From contig CAWBTC010000016.1 of the NCBI GenBank assembly GCA_963791635.1, positions 1 through 64,000 on the forward strand: 64,000 nt of DNA. The letters are read 5' to 3'. The DNA comes from VFMC01 sp963791635 (GTDB taxonomy: Bacteria; Actinomycetota; Acidimicrobiia; Acidimicrobiales; Ilumatobacteraceae). Made by a program: the position numbers and the translations under genes. The notes beneath the pieces are model-generated. The model was not told the DNA's origin. It did no database searches and saw only the letters and a list, made by a program, of their open reading frames with translations. Shown one piece after another: positions 8,881 to 16,403 of this stretch (positions are counted from its first letter, which is position 1; each line of letters begins with the position of its first letter).

Positions 8881-9609
8881 TCAGACGAGCAGGCCCAGAC
8901 GGGTTGCCTTCTCCACGGCAGAGTTGCGGTTCGGCACGTCGAGCTTGCGGAGGACGTGGGCGACATGGGTCTTCACCGTCTCGGTGGAGACATAGAGCTG
9001 GTTGGCGATCTCGGCATTGCTCGAGCCCGACGAGAGCAGGCCGAGCACCTCGCGTTCACGCGTCGACAGCATCGGCTGCGCAAGGGGTTGCCACCGGCCA
9101 GCGAGTTGGCGCAGCGCGTCTTCATCCAAGACGCAGGCGCCTCCTGCGACCGTGCGCACAGCGTGCACGAGCGAACTGGTGGGGGTGTCGCTGCAGAGCA
9201 CGCCGGCAATGCCGGCGTTCACAGCGGCCGACACGATGCCGACATCGGTGGAGTTCAGCAGCATCACAGCGCGAGCGGTGTCGGACGTGGCGCGCAGCTC
9301 ACCCATGACGGTGTGGCACGACTCGTTGGGCGGCGGCTCATCCAGCACGACAACCGTGCCCGGATGGCGAGCGATGACCGCGATCGCCTCGTGAACGGTG
9401 GCCACGCAGGCCACGACATGGAAGTCTGCTTCGTCGTCCAGACGGAGCTGCACGGCTTCACGCAGCACTCGATGCTGTTGCACGACGACGACGGGGATCA
9501 CTCGCGGATCCCCCGGGTGGCGCACATCGTCGATGGCCGCAGCGGTCATGGCGTCGACTGTCCACCCTCGGCGGCCGTCTGCAACCAGGCTGTCGAACGC
9601 AGTGGACAT
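8881..9609 (-). CDS. LuxR/NarL-type regulator with degenerate receiver domain
   Basis: About 242 residues: an N-terminal receiver-like domain and a C-terminal LuxR helix-turn-helix (LSTREREVLGLLSSG; NAEIANQLYVSTETVKTHV). The receiver is atypical. The usual N-terminal acidic pair is replaced by QQ (IPVVVVQQHRVLRE), the conserved lysine region reads GVLCSDT, while the aspartate of VVVLDEPP is kept. Phosphorylation is therefore doubtful, and the protein may work as a phosphorylation-independent regulator. Start uncertain: ATG 9609 is chosen, and ATG 9552 would remove 19 residues before the receiver. It faces away from the sigma gene at 9878. Confidence 0.75.
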   Translation of the reverse strand: MSTAFDSLVADGRRGWTVDAMTAAAIDDVRHPGDPRVIPVVVVQQHRVLREAVQLRLDDEADFHVVACVATVHEAIAVIARHPGTVVVLDEPPPNESCHTVMGELRATSDTARAVMLLNSTDVGIVSAAVNAGIAGVLCSDTPTSSLVHAVRTVAGGACVLDEDALRQLAGRWQPLAQPMLSTREREVLGLLSSGSSNAEIANQLYVSTETVKTHVAHVLRKLDVPNRNSAVEKATRLGLLV

Positions 9610-9877
9610 CTCTGGCCCTGGAATCAGCTCCCAGCACGCTCCCGCCACGCTCGCGCCGACACCGACTCCCCGTCGTGAGCACCACCGGGACGCACACGCA
9701 TCAGGTTCATTCACCCGTTCGGGGGACACTGAACCCCCCCAGGTACGGCCCCCCCAAATGAGTCACCCGGAACTTCCGAGACGGGGCCACACACGTCATT
9801 GTGTACCCATCCCCGGCGGATTCCGGGATGCTCGACGGTCGAGCGATCACAGGAGTGACAGAGGAGAGCAAGGAAAA
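9610..9877. promoter_or_regulatory. Divergent intergenic region with G/C-run hairpin
   Basis: Region between the leftward LuxR-type gene and the rightward sigma factor gene. It contains five G at 9721-9725 that can pair with the seven-C run at 9734-9740, and a second seven-C run around 9749-9755. These may form stable stems. Promoters for both genes presumably lie here, but no convincing -35/-10 pair was recognised. Confidence 0.3.
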
Positions 9878-10762
9878 ATGGCGGGCGCGGACAGCTCAAT
9901 GGCAATGGCACCGGACGACTTCGTCGACGGGAACTCGGCTCTGTTCCAGCGGCGGAGGGAGCTGCAACGACAGCTCGCCGACCTCGACGAGGAGATCGCC
10001 GACACACGGACGGTGAGCCGGCTTCGCCGGCAGATCGAAGACGTCACGTCCGAGATCGTGCAGTTCAACCTCGGACTCGTCCGCTCCTACTGCAAGCGCT
10101 TCACCGCGAACTCGAGCCGCGACGACTCAGCCGACTTCGAGGCCGCCGGGCTGCTCGGCCTGATGCGGGCGATCGACAGCTTCGACCCCGCCCAGGGCCG
10201 CTTCGGACAGTGGGCCTTCAAGCCGATCCAGCGCGAGGTGCTGCGCGCCGTACGCGACGCCGACCACCCGAACGTGAACCTCGGCGATTTCGAGCGTCGC
10301 CCCGAGATCCTTCGGGCGTTCCGTCACCTCCAGGGTGACGACGACCGCTACAGCCCATCGCACGCCGAGGTTGCCACCGTCGTAGGCGCGACCATCGACC
10401 AGGTTCGCCGCGTGCTCAACCCGCCGAAGCTCGAGTCGGTCGACCAGGTCGCCTCCGATCAGAACGATGCAACGCTCGGTGACACCATCGAGAGCTCGAC
10501 CCCCGGACCCGAATCGGTGGTGGTGTCGAGCATGATGCTGTCGGCCCTGCGCACCCACGGACTCACCGCCCTCGATGCACGTGAGCTGTTCGTCATCGTG
10601 CGGCGCTTCGGTCTCGACGGCGAGCCGCCCGAGAAGCTCGCCGGCATCGGTGAGACCCTCGGCCTGTCGCGCGAAGCCGTCCGCCAGATCGAGGCCAAGG
10701 CCGTCGCCAAGATCCAACACCCGATGGTGCTGCGGAAGGTGCAGCGGCACGGCCGAGGCTGA
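9878..10762 (+). CDS. Sigma-70 family RNA polymerase sigma factor
   Basis: A 294-residue sigma factor with regions 2, 3 and 4. Region 2 reads DFEAAGLLGLMRAIDSFDPAQGRFGQWAF, here best quoted by its core GLLGLMRAIDSFDP; region 3 lies around SPSHAEVATVVGATIDQV; region 4 ends in LGLSREAVRQIEAKAVAKI. This is the layout of group 2/3 factors. The N-terminus has a short coiled-coil (LQRQLADLDEEI). ATG at 9878 is chosen with AGGA 6-8 bases upstream. It might direct flagellar genes 18 kb away, but the sequence does not show FliA-specific features; the target regulon is unknown. Confidence 0.82.
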   Translation: MAGADSSMAMAPDDFVDGNSALFQRRRELQRQLADLDEEIADTRTVSRLRRQIEDVTSEIVQFNLGLVRSYCKRFTANSSRDDSADFEAAGLLGLMRAIDSFDPAQGRFGQWAFKPIQREVLRAVRDADHPNVNLGDFERRPEILRAFRHLQGDDDRYSPSHAEVATVVGATIDQVRRVLNPPKLESVDQVASDQNDATLGDTIESSTPGPESVVVSSMMLSALRTHGLTALDARELFVIVRRFGLDGEPPEKLAGIGETLGLSREAVRQIEAKAVAKIQHPMVLRKVQRHGRG

Positions 10763-10818
10763 CCCGGCCACACCGGCCAGTTCGGCCGTTCACGATCTGT
10801 GATGCAGCGTCGCCTCGT

Positions 10819-11121
10819 CTATCGGTTGGTGTGGTGGGCGGCGAAAGAGCGCACCCGCGCCTTCTCGTCGTCACGAGCGTTCGGATCGAGGAGTCGCTGA
10901 TCGCACACGCGCCTGATCCACCGACGAGCGTCGTCATCGATCGTCGTGCCCTCCATCGGGCCGGCCGCCGTGATCATCACGTTGTCCGGATGAAGGTCGA
11001 GATGCAGGATCGCCTCACCGTCGCTGAACCTCGGAAGATCGATGTCGCCAGCCACGATCGAATGGACACGGGCGTGGAGTGCCGCGAGTTCTCGGCCGAG
11101 GCGAGGGTCAGCCTCGACGGC
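10819..11121 (-). pseudogene. Aminoglycoside phosphotransferase-family relic
   Basis: Read leftward from 11121, an open frame gives LGRELAALHARVHSI, then GEAILHLDLHPDNVMITAAGP, the Brenner/catalytic loop of the APH/choline-kinase family. The expected Mg-binding IDW segment and the following ~60 residues are missing; the frame jumps to DPNARDDEKARVRSF, which resembles the C-terminus of the same family. A stop codon at 11122-11124 closes the frame upstream, so the N-terminal lobe is absent. I read this as the remains of one phosphotransferase gene with an internal deletion. Confidence 0.6.
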
Positions 11122-11258
11122 TCACCACGCAGGACTCGCTACCGCCCGGGCTGCCATGAACCCCCAGCTCAGGAAACCGACCGACAACCGGCGATATCCG
11201 ATACGTCGCCGACTGATCACGCATGCGATTCGGTGATGGCCGCTGACAGACGGAATCG

Positions 11259-11825
11259 TCAGGTGTTGGCTTGAGACACGTTGAGTGTCATCGAGATGTC
11301 ATCCACTGACTGGCCGTCGATGCGAAAGCGATCAGGCGTGCGACCGATGACCTGGAAGCCGTGGCGAACGTAGAGCGCTTGTGCCCCAGGATTGTCGGAG
11401 AACACGCCGAGGTCGATCCAGTCGATGGATGGCTGCAGACGAGCCCAAGCGATCGCCGCGTGCAGGAGGAGGCCGCCACCTCCGCGGCGTCGATGCCAAC
11501 GAGCGATGCCCATCCCCATCTCGACCCGGTGAAGCTCGGAGCGCAGCGCCCCGCCGCCGAGGTGGAGGTTCCCAACGATCTCGTCGCGATCGAACAGCCC
11601 CCAGGCTCGACGCCATTCAATGGCATCGATCGGGGTTGACCATCGAGTCAATTCCCGAGCTCGCCCGGCTTCCGTATCGAAGGGTTCGGAGACGCTGTAC
11701 GGGTGCGAATGGCCCTCACCGTCGGCACCTGACCCCGCCTCGACCTCACAGACGAGACGTAGGTAGATGTCGACGTCGTCAACCGCAAGCGGCCGAACGC
11801 TCAGGATGTCCTCCGCCGTCGGCAC
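11259..11825 (-). CDS. GNAT-family N-acetyltransferase
   Basis: A 188-residue acetyltransferase. The acetyl-CoA-binding motif A is visible as GIARWHRRRGGGGLLLHAA (about residues 106-124), and motif B as NPGAQALYVRHGFQVIGR. The extra N-terminal ~35 residues before SVSEPFDTE are typical of small-molecule or protein acetylating GNATs. Starts with GTG at 11825; no clear ribosome binding site. It is a solitary gene between a phosphotransferase relic and a PIN relic, which suggests acquired material. Substrate unknown. Confidence 0.8.
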   Translation of the reverse strand: MPTAEDILSVRPLAVDDVDIYLRLVCEVEAGSGADGEGHSHPYSVSEPFDTEAGRARELTRWSTPIDAIEWRRAWGLFDRDEIVGNLHLGGGALRSELHRVEMGMGIARWHRRRGGGGLLLHAAIAWARLQPSIDWIDLGVFSDNPGAQALYVRHGFQVIGRTPDRFRIDGQSVDDISMTLNVSQANT

Positions 11826-11923
11826 GCTGCAAGCGTAGAGATCCCCCGCAGGTCGAGGACATCAGGACCAGTGGCAGCAAACGCGGTACCTGGACAAGCG
11901 ACGACTTCTCCGATGACCGTGCA

Positions 11924-11935
11924 ACCGGCGGTAGG
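11924..11935 (+). repeat. Dispersed motif CCGGCGGTAGGG, copy 1
   Basis: Twelve bases identical to the core of the motif found also at 12304, 14983, 15417 and (one mismatch) 16355. Here it lies exactly where recognisable PIN-domain coding similarity begins, as if it marked the junction that removed the gene's 5' end. Confidence 0.5.
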
Positions 11936-12238
11936 GCAGACGAGGGGCTCTGGCCGCCCATCGTCCCGACGGTGGTGCTCGTCGAGTCGCTCCAAGGCCA
12001 CGTAGCGCGAGACGCCAACGCGAACCGCTTCCTCAAGATCTGCATCGTGGAGTCCGAGGTCACCCCCGCCATCGCACGGCGGGCCGCCGAGCTCAGGCGT
12101 CGTGCCCGGACCGGCTCTGCCGTCGACGCACTGGTGGTCGCGCTCGCCGAGCCGGGCGGCACCGTCCTCACGGGAGACAAGGCCGACATCGAAGCGCTGG
12201 CCGCCCACGCCCGAGGAGTATCGGTCGAACTGATCTGA
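11936..12238 (+). pseudogene. VapC-like PIN-domain nuclease, 5' truncated
   Basis: From 11936 the frame encodes PIVPTVVLVESLQGH, RDANANRFLKICIVES, ARRAAELRRRARTGSAVDALVVA and GGTVLTGDKADIEALA. These match the second half of VapC-type PIN ribonucleases, including the conserved SAVDALVVA acidic region and the D-x-D near TGDKADI. The first beta strand with the invariant N-terminal Asp is missing; upstream sequence in any frame does not supply it. No antitoxin gene is visible. The remaining ~100 codons are intact, so inactivation is by loss of the 5' end. Confidence 0.6.
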
Positions 12239-12240
12239 TC

Positions 12241-12264
12241 GAGATCGAGATCGAGATCGAGATC
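12241..12264 (+). repeat. Tandem repeat, four copies of GAGATC
   Basis: Four perfect 6-base units immediately after the PIN relic stop codon. No function is suggested by position; such repeats often arise by slippage. Confidence 0.85.
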
Positions 12265-12303
12265 GCCGCAGGGTTCGAGGGCGTGACGACGCGCCGACAA
12301 CAG

Positions 12304-12319
12304 AGCCGGCGGTATGGGG
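12304..12319 (+). repeat. Dispersed motif AGCCGGCGGTATGGGG, copy 2
   Basis: Same motif as at 14983 and 15417 with one extra T (GGTATGGGG versus GGTAGGGG). It lies between the PIN relic and the lipoprotein relic, and directly abuts the upstream-region repeat at 12323. Confidence 0.55.
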
Positions 12320-12322
12320 CGG

Positions 12323-12383
12323 GTGCAGATGGGTTGATCTGTGCGCGGTCTGCTCTTGCAGAACGCGTCCCGAGCGGGCAATC
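12323..12383 (+). repeat. Upstream-region repeat, copy 1 (second copy at 17420)
   Basis: About 60 bases that align with 17420-17479 at roughly three-quarters identity by eye. Shared blocks are GTGCAGATG, TGATCTG, GCTCTTGCAG and a GGGCA(A)TC end. Each copy lies 120-180 bases before a lipoprotein start (a broken gene here, an intact one at 17598), so it may be a promoter or regulatory segment duplicated together with the gene. Confidence 0.5.
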
Positions 12384-12499
12384 TAGCGCGCCGAGCTGAG
12401 TTGAGAAAGCGTGTCATCACGGCGGCTGGGGATGTCGGGTGCGCTGCGGGTGGCGACTGGGCGACGGTCCTTCAACGGGTGGAAAGTGGTAGGGAACCG

Positions 12500-12896
12500 A
12501 TGAACCGCAGGGACCGTCGAATGAGAATGTTGCGTACGGGAAGGCTCGTCGTGCTGATTTCTGCCCGCCGTTCTCGGTGCTTGTGGTGCCGGCGTGGCGA
12601 CGTCGGAATCAGCTCCGTCGTCGACTGCGAGCACTGCAATCGCCGACGTGTCGGCGACATCCGCGCCGTCTGTCGGTTCATGTGCGGCGATGCCGGCGAG
12701 CCGCCCTCATGGCCGATTGGCACCATCGAGGGCCTCGCGACCTCAAGTGATCTCGCAGGCTGGGCGGGCTCAGCCGAGGACGCGGCGAGGTCGCCCTTTC
12801 GGAGTTCGGCTTGAGGTCGGCACGGCTGGTCACGATCGAGTTCGAACAGGCGCTTCGAGGCGATCAGAGCGTGCGCTCGGTGTCAGTGATCGATGA
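12500..12896 (+). pseudogene. Lipoprotein gene relic with frameshifts
   Basis: ATG at 12500, preceded by AGGGAA, opens a basic start (MNRRDRRMRMLRTGRLVVL) in one frame. At about 12556 the signal peptide continues in another frame as LPAVLGACGAGVATSESAPS, giving a clear lipobox LGAC and a Ser/Thr/Ala linker. Further on, plausible protein-like stretches switch frame again. This is the pattern of a decayed lipoprotein gene, probably related in layout to the intact one at 17598, which also has the upstream repeat. No function can be assigned. Confidence 0.5.
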
Positions 12897-14928
12897 CGGT
12901 TCGGGCCGCGGCTCGTGTCGGTCGACTCATCGATCGTGTTCCGCGCCGAGATCGACGACCCCGCGATCGCAGTGGCCGTGGGCATCGATGGTCCGCTCAT
13001 TCGCCGACCCAGGGATGAACTCGGTGCTCGACGTCGTCGACAACGTCGCCGCCTCTCGATGCGGAGAGTTCACGGGTTCATGATGGCGGACGGCGTCTAC
13101 GCCGAGACTGTCGTCGAACCCGTCACGTCCGAGTCATTCGTGGCGTCGACCGAGGCTGTCACCGATTCGTACCCCGTCGATGACGTAGTCCGCGTCGTCT
13201 CCGATCCTGCCGTGGGGCCGAAGCTCGAGAATCCCGACTCGCCTCAACGTGCCAAACCGAACTGCCGGTTGATCGGGGCGCGTAGGGACTCGCGCGAACA
13301 GCCATCACGGGCAATTCTGCGCTGATGGGGCCGGTGTGCTGGATTGCGATTCTCCTCCGTCGGAGTTCTGCGCCCACGGAGTTCGGATGAGTTACTGGCT
13401 CGGGGCCGAGAGCGAACGTGATCGGGTCGTGGCATGGGTCGCTGATGACAACGAGCGTGGAGATTTCGCTGTCATTGCCGATCGCCATTGCATCGGTTGT
13501 CGTGGTCGTGGGTTCGCAGTGGCCTGTCTAGTGAGGTGGCGTTCACGGCGACGGGGATGATGGCGTTCTTTGCACGATGCACGACAGGCGGAGCATCCTA
13601 GGGGTTGCAACCACGCAGGCCTGGCGAGGACTGATCCGGCCGTCGTTCGCATGCCAAAGTGCCTCTGCTCGATGGACGTCAGCGGTCCCCGAAGCATCCT
13701 GATGGCGTGCCCCGCTCGATCGCGACCCGAAGCCTCAGGACTGGCGTCTCGACGTTGAGAGAGAATGCAGCGACCTCTACCTCAGACTTCTCGAGGAGCC
13801 GCGAGCGCTCACGTCAACGAGGCAACCCGGATGGTTGACCTCGTGGACGCGTGGCGAGCGTCGAGCGAGAAGCACACGCGCTGATGGCTGCACTCGCTGA
13901 GGTCGACCGGCTGACGACGACATAGCTGCCGCTCTGCACGACTTGAGGCCTACGCTCGCCGCCAGGCACGGGCACGATGCGCTGCCAGGCGACGCGGTTC
14001 ACGCCGGGCTGGAGCGAACGGGTGGCAATGACTCATGGAAATCTTTGCCTGGGTGATGTGTCCGCTGATGACCATCCGCGGCGTGTTCGTTACGTCGCGC
14101 GGCCGCCGTGTGACGTATTTGCGTGAGGGACAAGCCGACTTCATCGATAAGGAGCTACCGACTTCTACGTCAAGCAATCCACCTGCGACCCGAAGGATCG
14201 GATGCATCACCACCTCGGCGGGATCGAGGTCAGTCTCGTATCATCGAGTGTGGGTGGGCTGCTGATGATGGCAGTGTCGAGGCGACGAACGCCTACCTCA
14301 TCGATAGCCGTGCCGAACTGCCGATCGGGCTGCGATGACGCTTGCGGGAAGCATCCTCGCAGGGCAAGTGTGGGCAGTGCTCGTGGATGTCGAACGACAC
14401 TCCTCCTAGGAAGGCTAACTGTCCGACAGTCGTACTGGGACCTCCCTCCTGCGAAGGTCGATCGGCGGGCGTGGTAAGCGGGCGACGATCGCCGACGTCG
14501 ACGCTGGTGTAGCGGTAACAGTGGCCGGTTGTGCGCGACTTCAAAGCTGAGGAGGCGGATTCGTGAGCTTCCTTGCCGATGCTCCGGTCGTTCAGGTGCC
14601 GTGTTGACACGTGGCTGAAGATCGATATGGATGCAGTGGACGGGAGCTGGTGATCAGCTTGTCGCTCGCCCGAGCTCACTTCTGCGACGCTCGTTTCGAC
14701 GCGTATGCCACAGGTGACCAGGAGAGTGAAAGCGAGGTCCGCGTTCGATCATTGAGTGACGAGTCGATGGCCTGGATCGGTTGTGGAGGGAACGGACGTT
14801 GAAACGAGTACCGCATTGGTGACGCTGGCGACACGGATGGTGGCCGCAACGTGATCAACTGATAGCCGCTGAACGGGAGCACGTCGGAAGCGAGGGAGAG
14901 CACACCGCCGGGCACCGTGCGAACTGCC
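12897..14928. other. About 2 kb with no recognisable intact gene
   Basis: Open frames here are short, overlap on both strands and show no family motif. A few stretches look like decayed coding sequence, for example VSVDSSIVFRAEIDDPAIAV near 12915-12975 and LMAALAEVDRLT near 13880, but none continues. I interpret this as degenerate accessory DNA rather than undiscovered genes; a very divergent small gene cannot be excluded. Confidence 0.5.
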
Positions 14929-14974
14929 GCTCGGCGCTAGTTCGCCCGACGAGCAGGAGAGCGCATAACGACGG
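14929..14974 (+). repeat. Paired-block repeat GCTCGGCGCTA ... GAGCGCATAACGACGG, copy 1
   Basis: Two conserved blocks of 11 and 16 bases separated by 19 bases. The same blocks recur at 18823-18869 with a 20-base spacer. Within the element GCGCT and AGCGC are complementary, and CCG/TCG before can pair with CGACGG after, so each copy can fold into an imperfect hairpin. It sits just upstream of motif copy 3 and the VOC gene. Confidence 0.6.
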
Positions 14975-14982
14975 GCGCCAGG

Positions 14983-15001
14983 AGCCGGCGGTAGGGGACG
15001 G
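14983..15001 (+). repeat. 19-base direct repeat left of the VOC gene (motif copy 3)
   Basis: AGCCGGCGGTAGGGGACGG, identical over 19 bases to 15417-15435. The pair brackets exactly one gene (VOC protein), like the ends of an excisable or inserted unit. Related shorter copies occur at 11924, 12304 and 16355. Confidence 0.8.
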
Positions 15002-15043
15002 GCTCGGGTTGAGTTCATGCCGACGAACGATGAAGCTCGGAGC

Positions 15044-15418
15044 ATGGCTCGAATCACTCAGCTCGTCGTCGACAGCCGTGCGCCCGCGTCGCTGGCTCGG
15101 TTCTGGGCGGCGGCGCTCGACGGCTTCGAGATCCGTCCCTACGACGATGCGGAGATTGCCAGGCTGGCGGCGATGGGTCGCACACCAGAGACCGACCCGT
15201 GCGTCATCCTCGATGGCCCGGCGTTGGAGGTGTGTTTCCAGGAAGTGGCGGAGCTGCCGGACGGCAAGCGGGCCGTGCACCTCGACATCTCGACGCCGAA
15301 GCGTCCACTGGAACGAGACCACTTGGTGTCGCTCGGAGCGTTGATCGTCCGAGAGTTCGATCGTCACACCTGGATGCGTGACCCGGAGGGCAACGATTTC
15401 TGCATCACCGACGGATAG
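15044..15418 (+). CDS. VOC-superfamily (glyoxalase-like) protein
   Basis: A 124-residue single-module protein of the vicinal-oxygen-chelate fold: MARITQLVVDSRAPASLARFWAAAL at the start (family core LVVDS..LARFW), an internal HLDIST strand, and the closing RDPEGNDFCI that is standard for this superfamily. Members include glyoxalase, bleomycin-binding and uncharacterised small-molecule enzymes. ATG 15044 matches the family start; ATG 15017 would add nine residues. The gene is solitary, points rightward, and is bracketed by perfect 19-base direct repeats. Confidence 0.8.
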   Translation: MARITQLVVDSRAPASLARFWAAALDGFEIRPYDDAEIARLAAMGRTPETDPCVILDGPALEVCFQEVAELPDGKRAVHLDISTPKRPLERDHLVSLGALIVREFDRHTWMRDPEGNDFCITDG

Positions 15419-15435
15419 CCGGCGGTAGGGGACGG
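15417..15435 (+). repeat. 19-base direct repeat right of the VOC gene (motif copy 4)
   Basis: Perfect copy of 14983-15001; it begins inside the VOC stop codon. Together they define a ~434-base repeat-to-repeat unit. Confidence 0.8.
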
Positions 15436-15438
15436 AGG

Positions 15439-15460
15439 CCAACCGCGCAGGTGCGGCTGG
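15439..15460. terminator. Hairpin between convergent VOC and methyltransferase genes
   Basis: CCAACCGC and GCGGCTGG can form an 8-base stem with one mismatch and a 6-base loop. It sits between two converging genes, so it could end transcription from both sides. No T run is present. Confidence 0.4.
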
Positions 15461-15471
15461 CGTCATGGGCG

Positions 15472-16284
15472 TCAGCGGAGGCGTGCCGTCGTGAGCGTCA
15501 CGACGAGCGGCCGAGTGACTTGTCCCTCGAAGTGCTGTTCGATGAAGGACTCGATGTCATCCAACAGGCTGAGTTGGTCGTGCGCCGACATCATTTGCGT
15601 CCCGGAGTACGAGAGCATCAGCTTGCGGTATCGGGCGGCGGTGTATGTCTGGTCCCAGTTCCATCTGAGAACGCTGACGTCGAGGTATCTCTGATCGCCT
15701 TCGAGGAGGGTCCGCATCGGGGGGTCGGCACCTTCGTGGGTTGACGGAGAAAACCCTGGGTCTGCCTGCCCGTACTTGTCGTAGATCGGCTGGACTGCAG
15801 CGAAGAAGCCCCTGTCCGCAGGCGAGGCCACCTGGATGAGATCGACCACCGCGATCAGCCCGCCTGGCTTGAGCACCTCGGCTGGGCGGTCCGTCTGCGC
15901 ACGTGGTGAGATCCAGTGGTACGCCGTTGCAGAGAAGACTGTGTCGAAGCGTTCGGAGAGGGGCAACTGCTCGAAGTCGGCGATGCTGATCTTCAGGTGA
16001 TTGGTGGGCAGATTCGCCCGGAGATTGGCCGCCGTCGCCGGTCCGATCTCCACGGCGTGAACCGATGCGCCGCAGGCGAGAAGGTCCTTCGTTGCCTGGC
16101 CAGTACCAGGACCCACCTCGAGGATCGTCGGGCGAGGCGGCAACATCTGGAACAGCGCCTCGTACAGCGCGGCCGGGTACGAAGGACGAATCTCGTCATA
16201 GATCTCTGGTACCTCGTTGAACGAGAGTCGCTTGTCCAACGGAGCCACCACGTCCGACATCATGCCAGCCAACTCAACTCGCAT
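15472..16284 (-). CDS. Class I SAM-dependent methyltransferase
   Basis: A 270-residue methyltransferase. SAM-binding motif I is ILEVGPGTGQATKDL (about residues 54-68), followed by VEIGP (motif post I) and the FDTVFSATAYHWISP region that is typical of the UbiE/Methyltransf_11-like group. Start taken as ATG 16284 with a GGGGGT stretch upstream; GTG 16287 and ATG 16263 are alternatives. It is a solitary gene in the accessory tract, with a related motif copy just upstream of its start. Substrate unknown. Confidence 0.82.
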   Translation of the reverse strand: MRVELAGMMSDVVAPLDKRLSFNEVPEIYDEIRPSYPAALYEALFQMLPPRPTILEVGPGTGQATKDLLACGASVHAVEIGPATAANLRANLPTNHLKISIADFEQLPLSERFDTVFSATAYHWISPRAQTDRPAEVLKPGGLIAVVDLIQVASPADRGFFAAVQPIYDKYGQADPGFSPSTHEGADPPMRTLLEGDQRYLDVSVLRWNWDQTYTAARYRKLMLSYSGTQMMSAHDQLSLLDDIESFIEQHFEGQVTRPLVVTLTTARLR

Positions 16285-16354
16285 CACCCCCGCCAGCTGT
16301 CCTGACCGGGACCCAGCGCGTCCGACTCAGCACCCGTCGCCGCAAAATGGTTAC

Positions 16355-16367
16355 CCGGCGATAGGGG
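16355..16367 (+). repeat. Dispersed motif CCGGCGATAGGGG, copy 5 (one mismatch)
   Basis: Differs by one base from CCGGCGGTAGGGG of copies 3 and 4. It lies in the 119-base divergent region between the methyltransferase and the VanZ-like gene, again at a gene boundary. Confidence 0.4.
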
Positions 16368-16403
16368 TCAGCGCAGAGGCGGTGGTGCCGTCGATGGCTG
16401 TCG

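Noticed and set aside
9721..9755. G run and two C runs as a possible phase-variable tract
   Set aside because: The runs lie between genes, not in a coding region or clear promoter spacer, and pair with each other. I keep them as a hairpin only.
9878..10762. Calling the sigma factor FliA/WhiG because flagellar genes are nearby
   Set aside because: The sequence shows a general sigma-70 layout but nothing specific to FliA, and it lies 18 kb from the cluster.
13880..14060. Possible kinase-like motif (MTHGNLCLGDV) in the degenerate tract
   Set aside because: It resembles the phosphotransferase loop but surrounding residues and a metal-binding motif are absent in all frames, so it is not supportable.
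14035..14265. 76-codon frame (MEIFAWVMCPLMTIRGVFV...)
   Set aside because: No ribosome binding site, no homology I can see, competing frames on both strands and within degenerate DNA.
14505..14573. tRNA-like string (GGTGTAGCGGTAACA ... ACTTCAAAG ... GGATTCG)
   Set aside because: It has pieces resembling a D arm, an anticodon loop and a T loop, but acceptor and anticodon stems do not pair and spacing is wrong. At most a decayed fragment.
14966..15014. Possible integron attC site (GCATAAC ... GTTGAGT) before the VOC gene
   Set aside because: GTTGAGT fits GTTRRRY, but GCATAAC does not fit RYYYAAC properly and the inner parts are not inverted repeats. No integron integrase is in the window. The repeat itself is reported separately.
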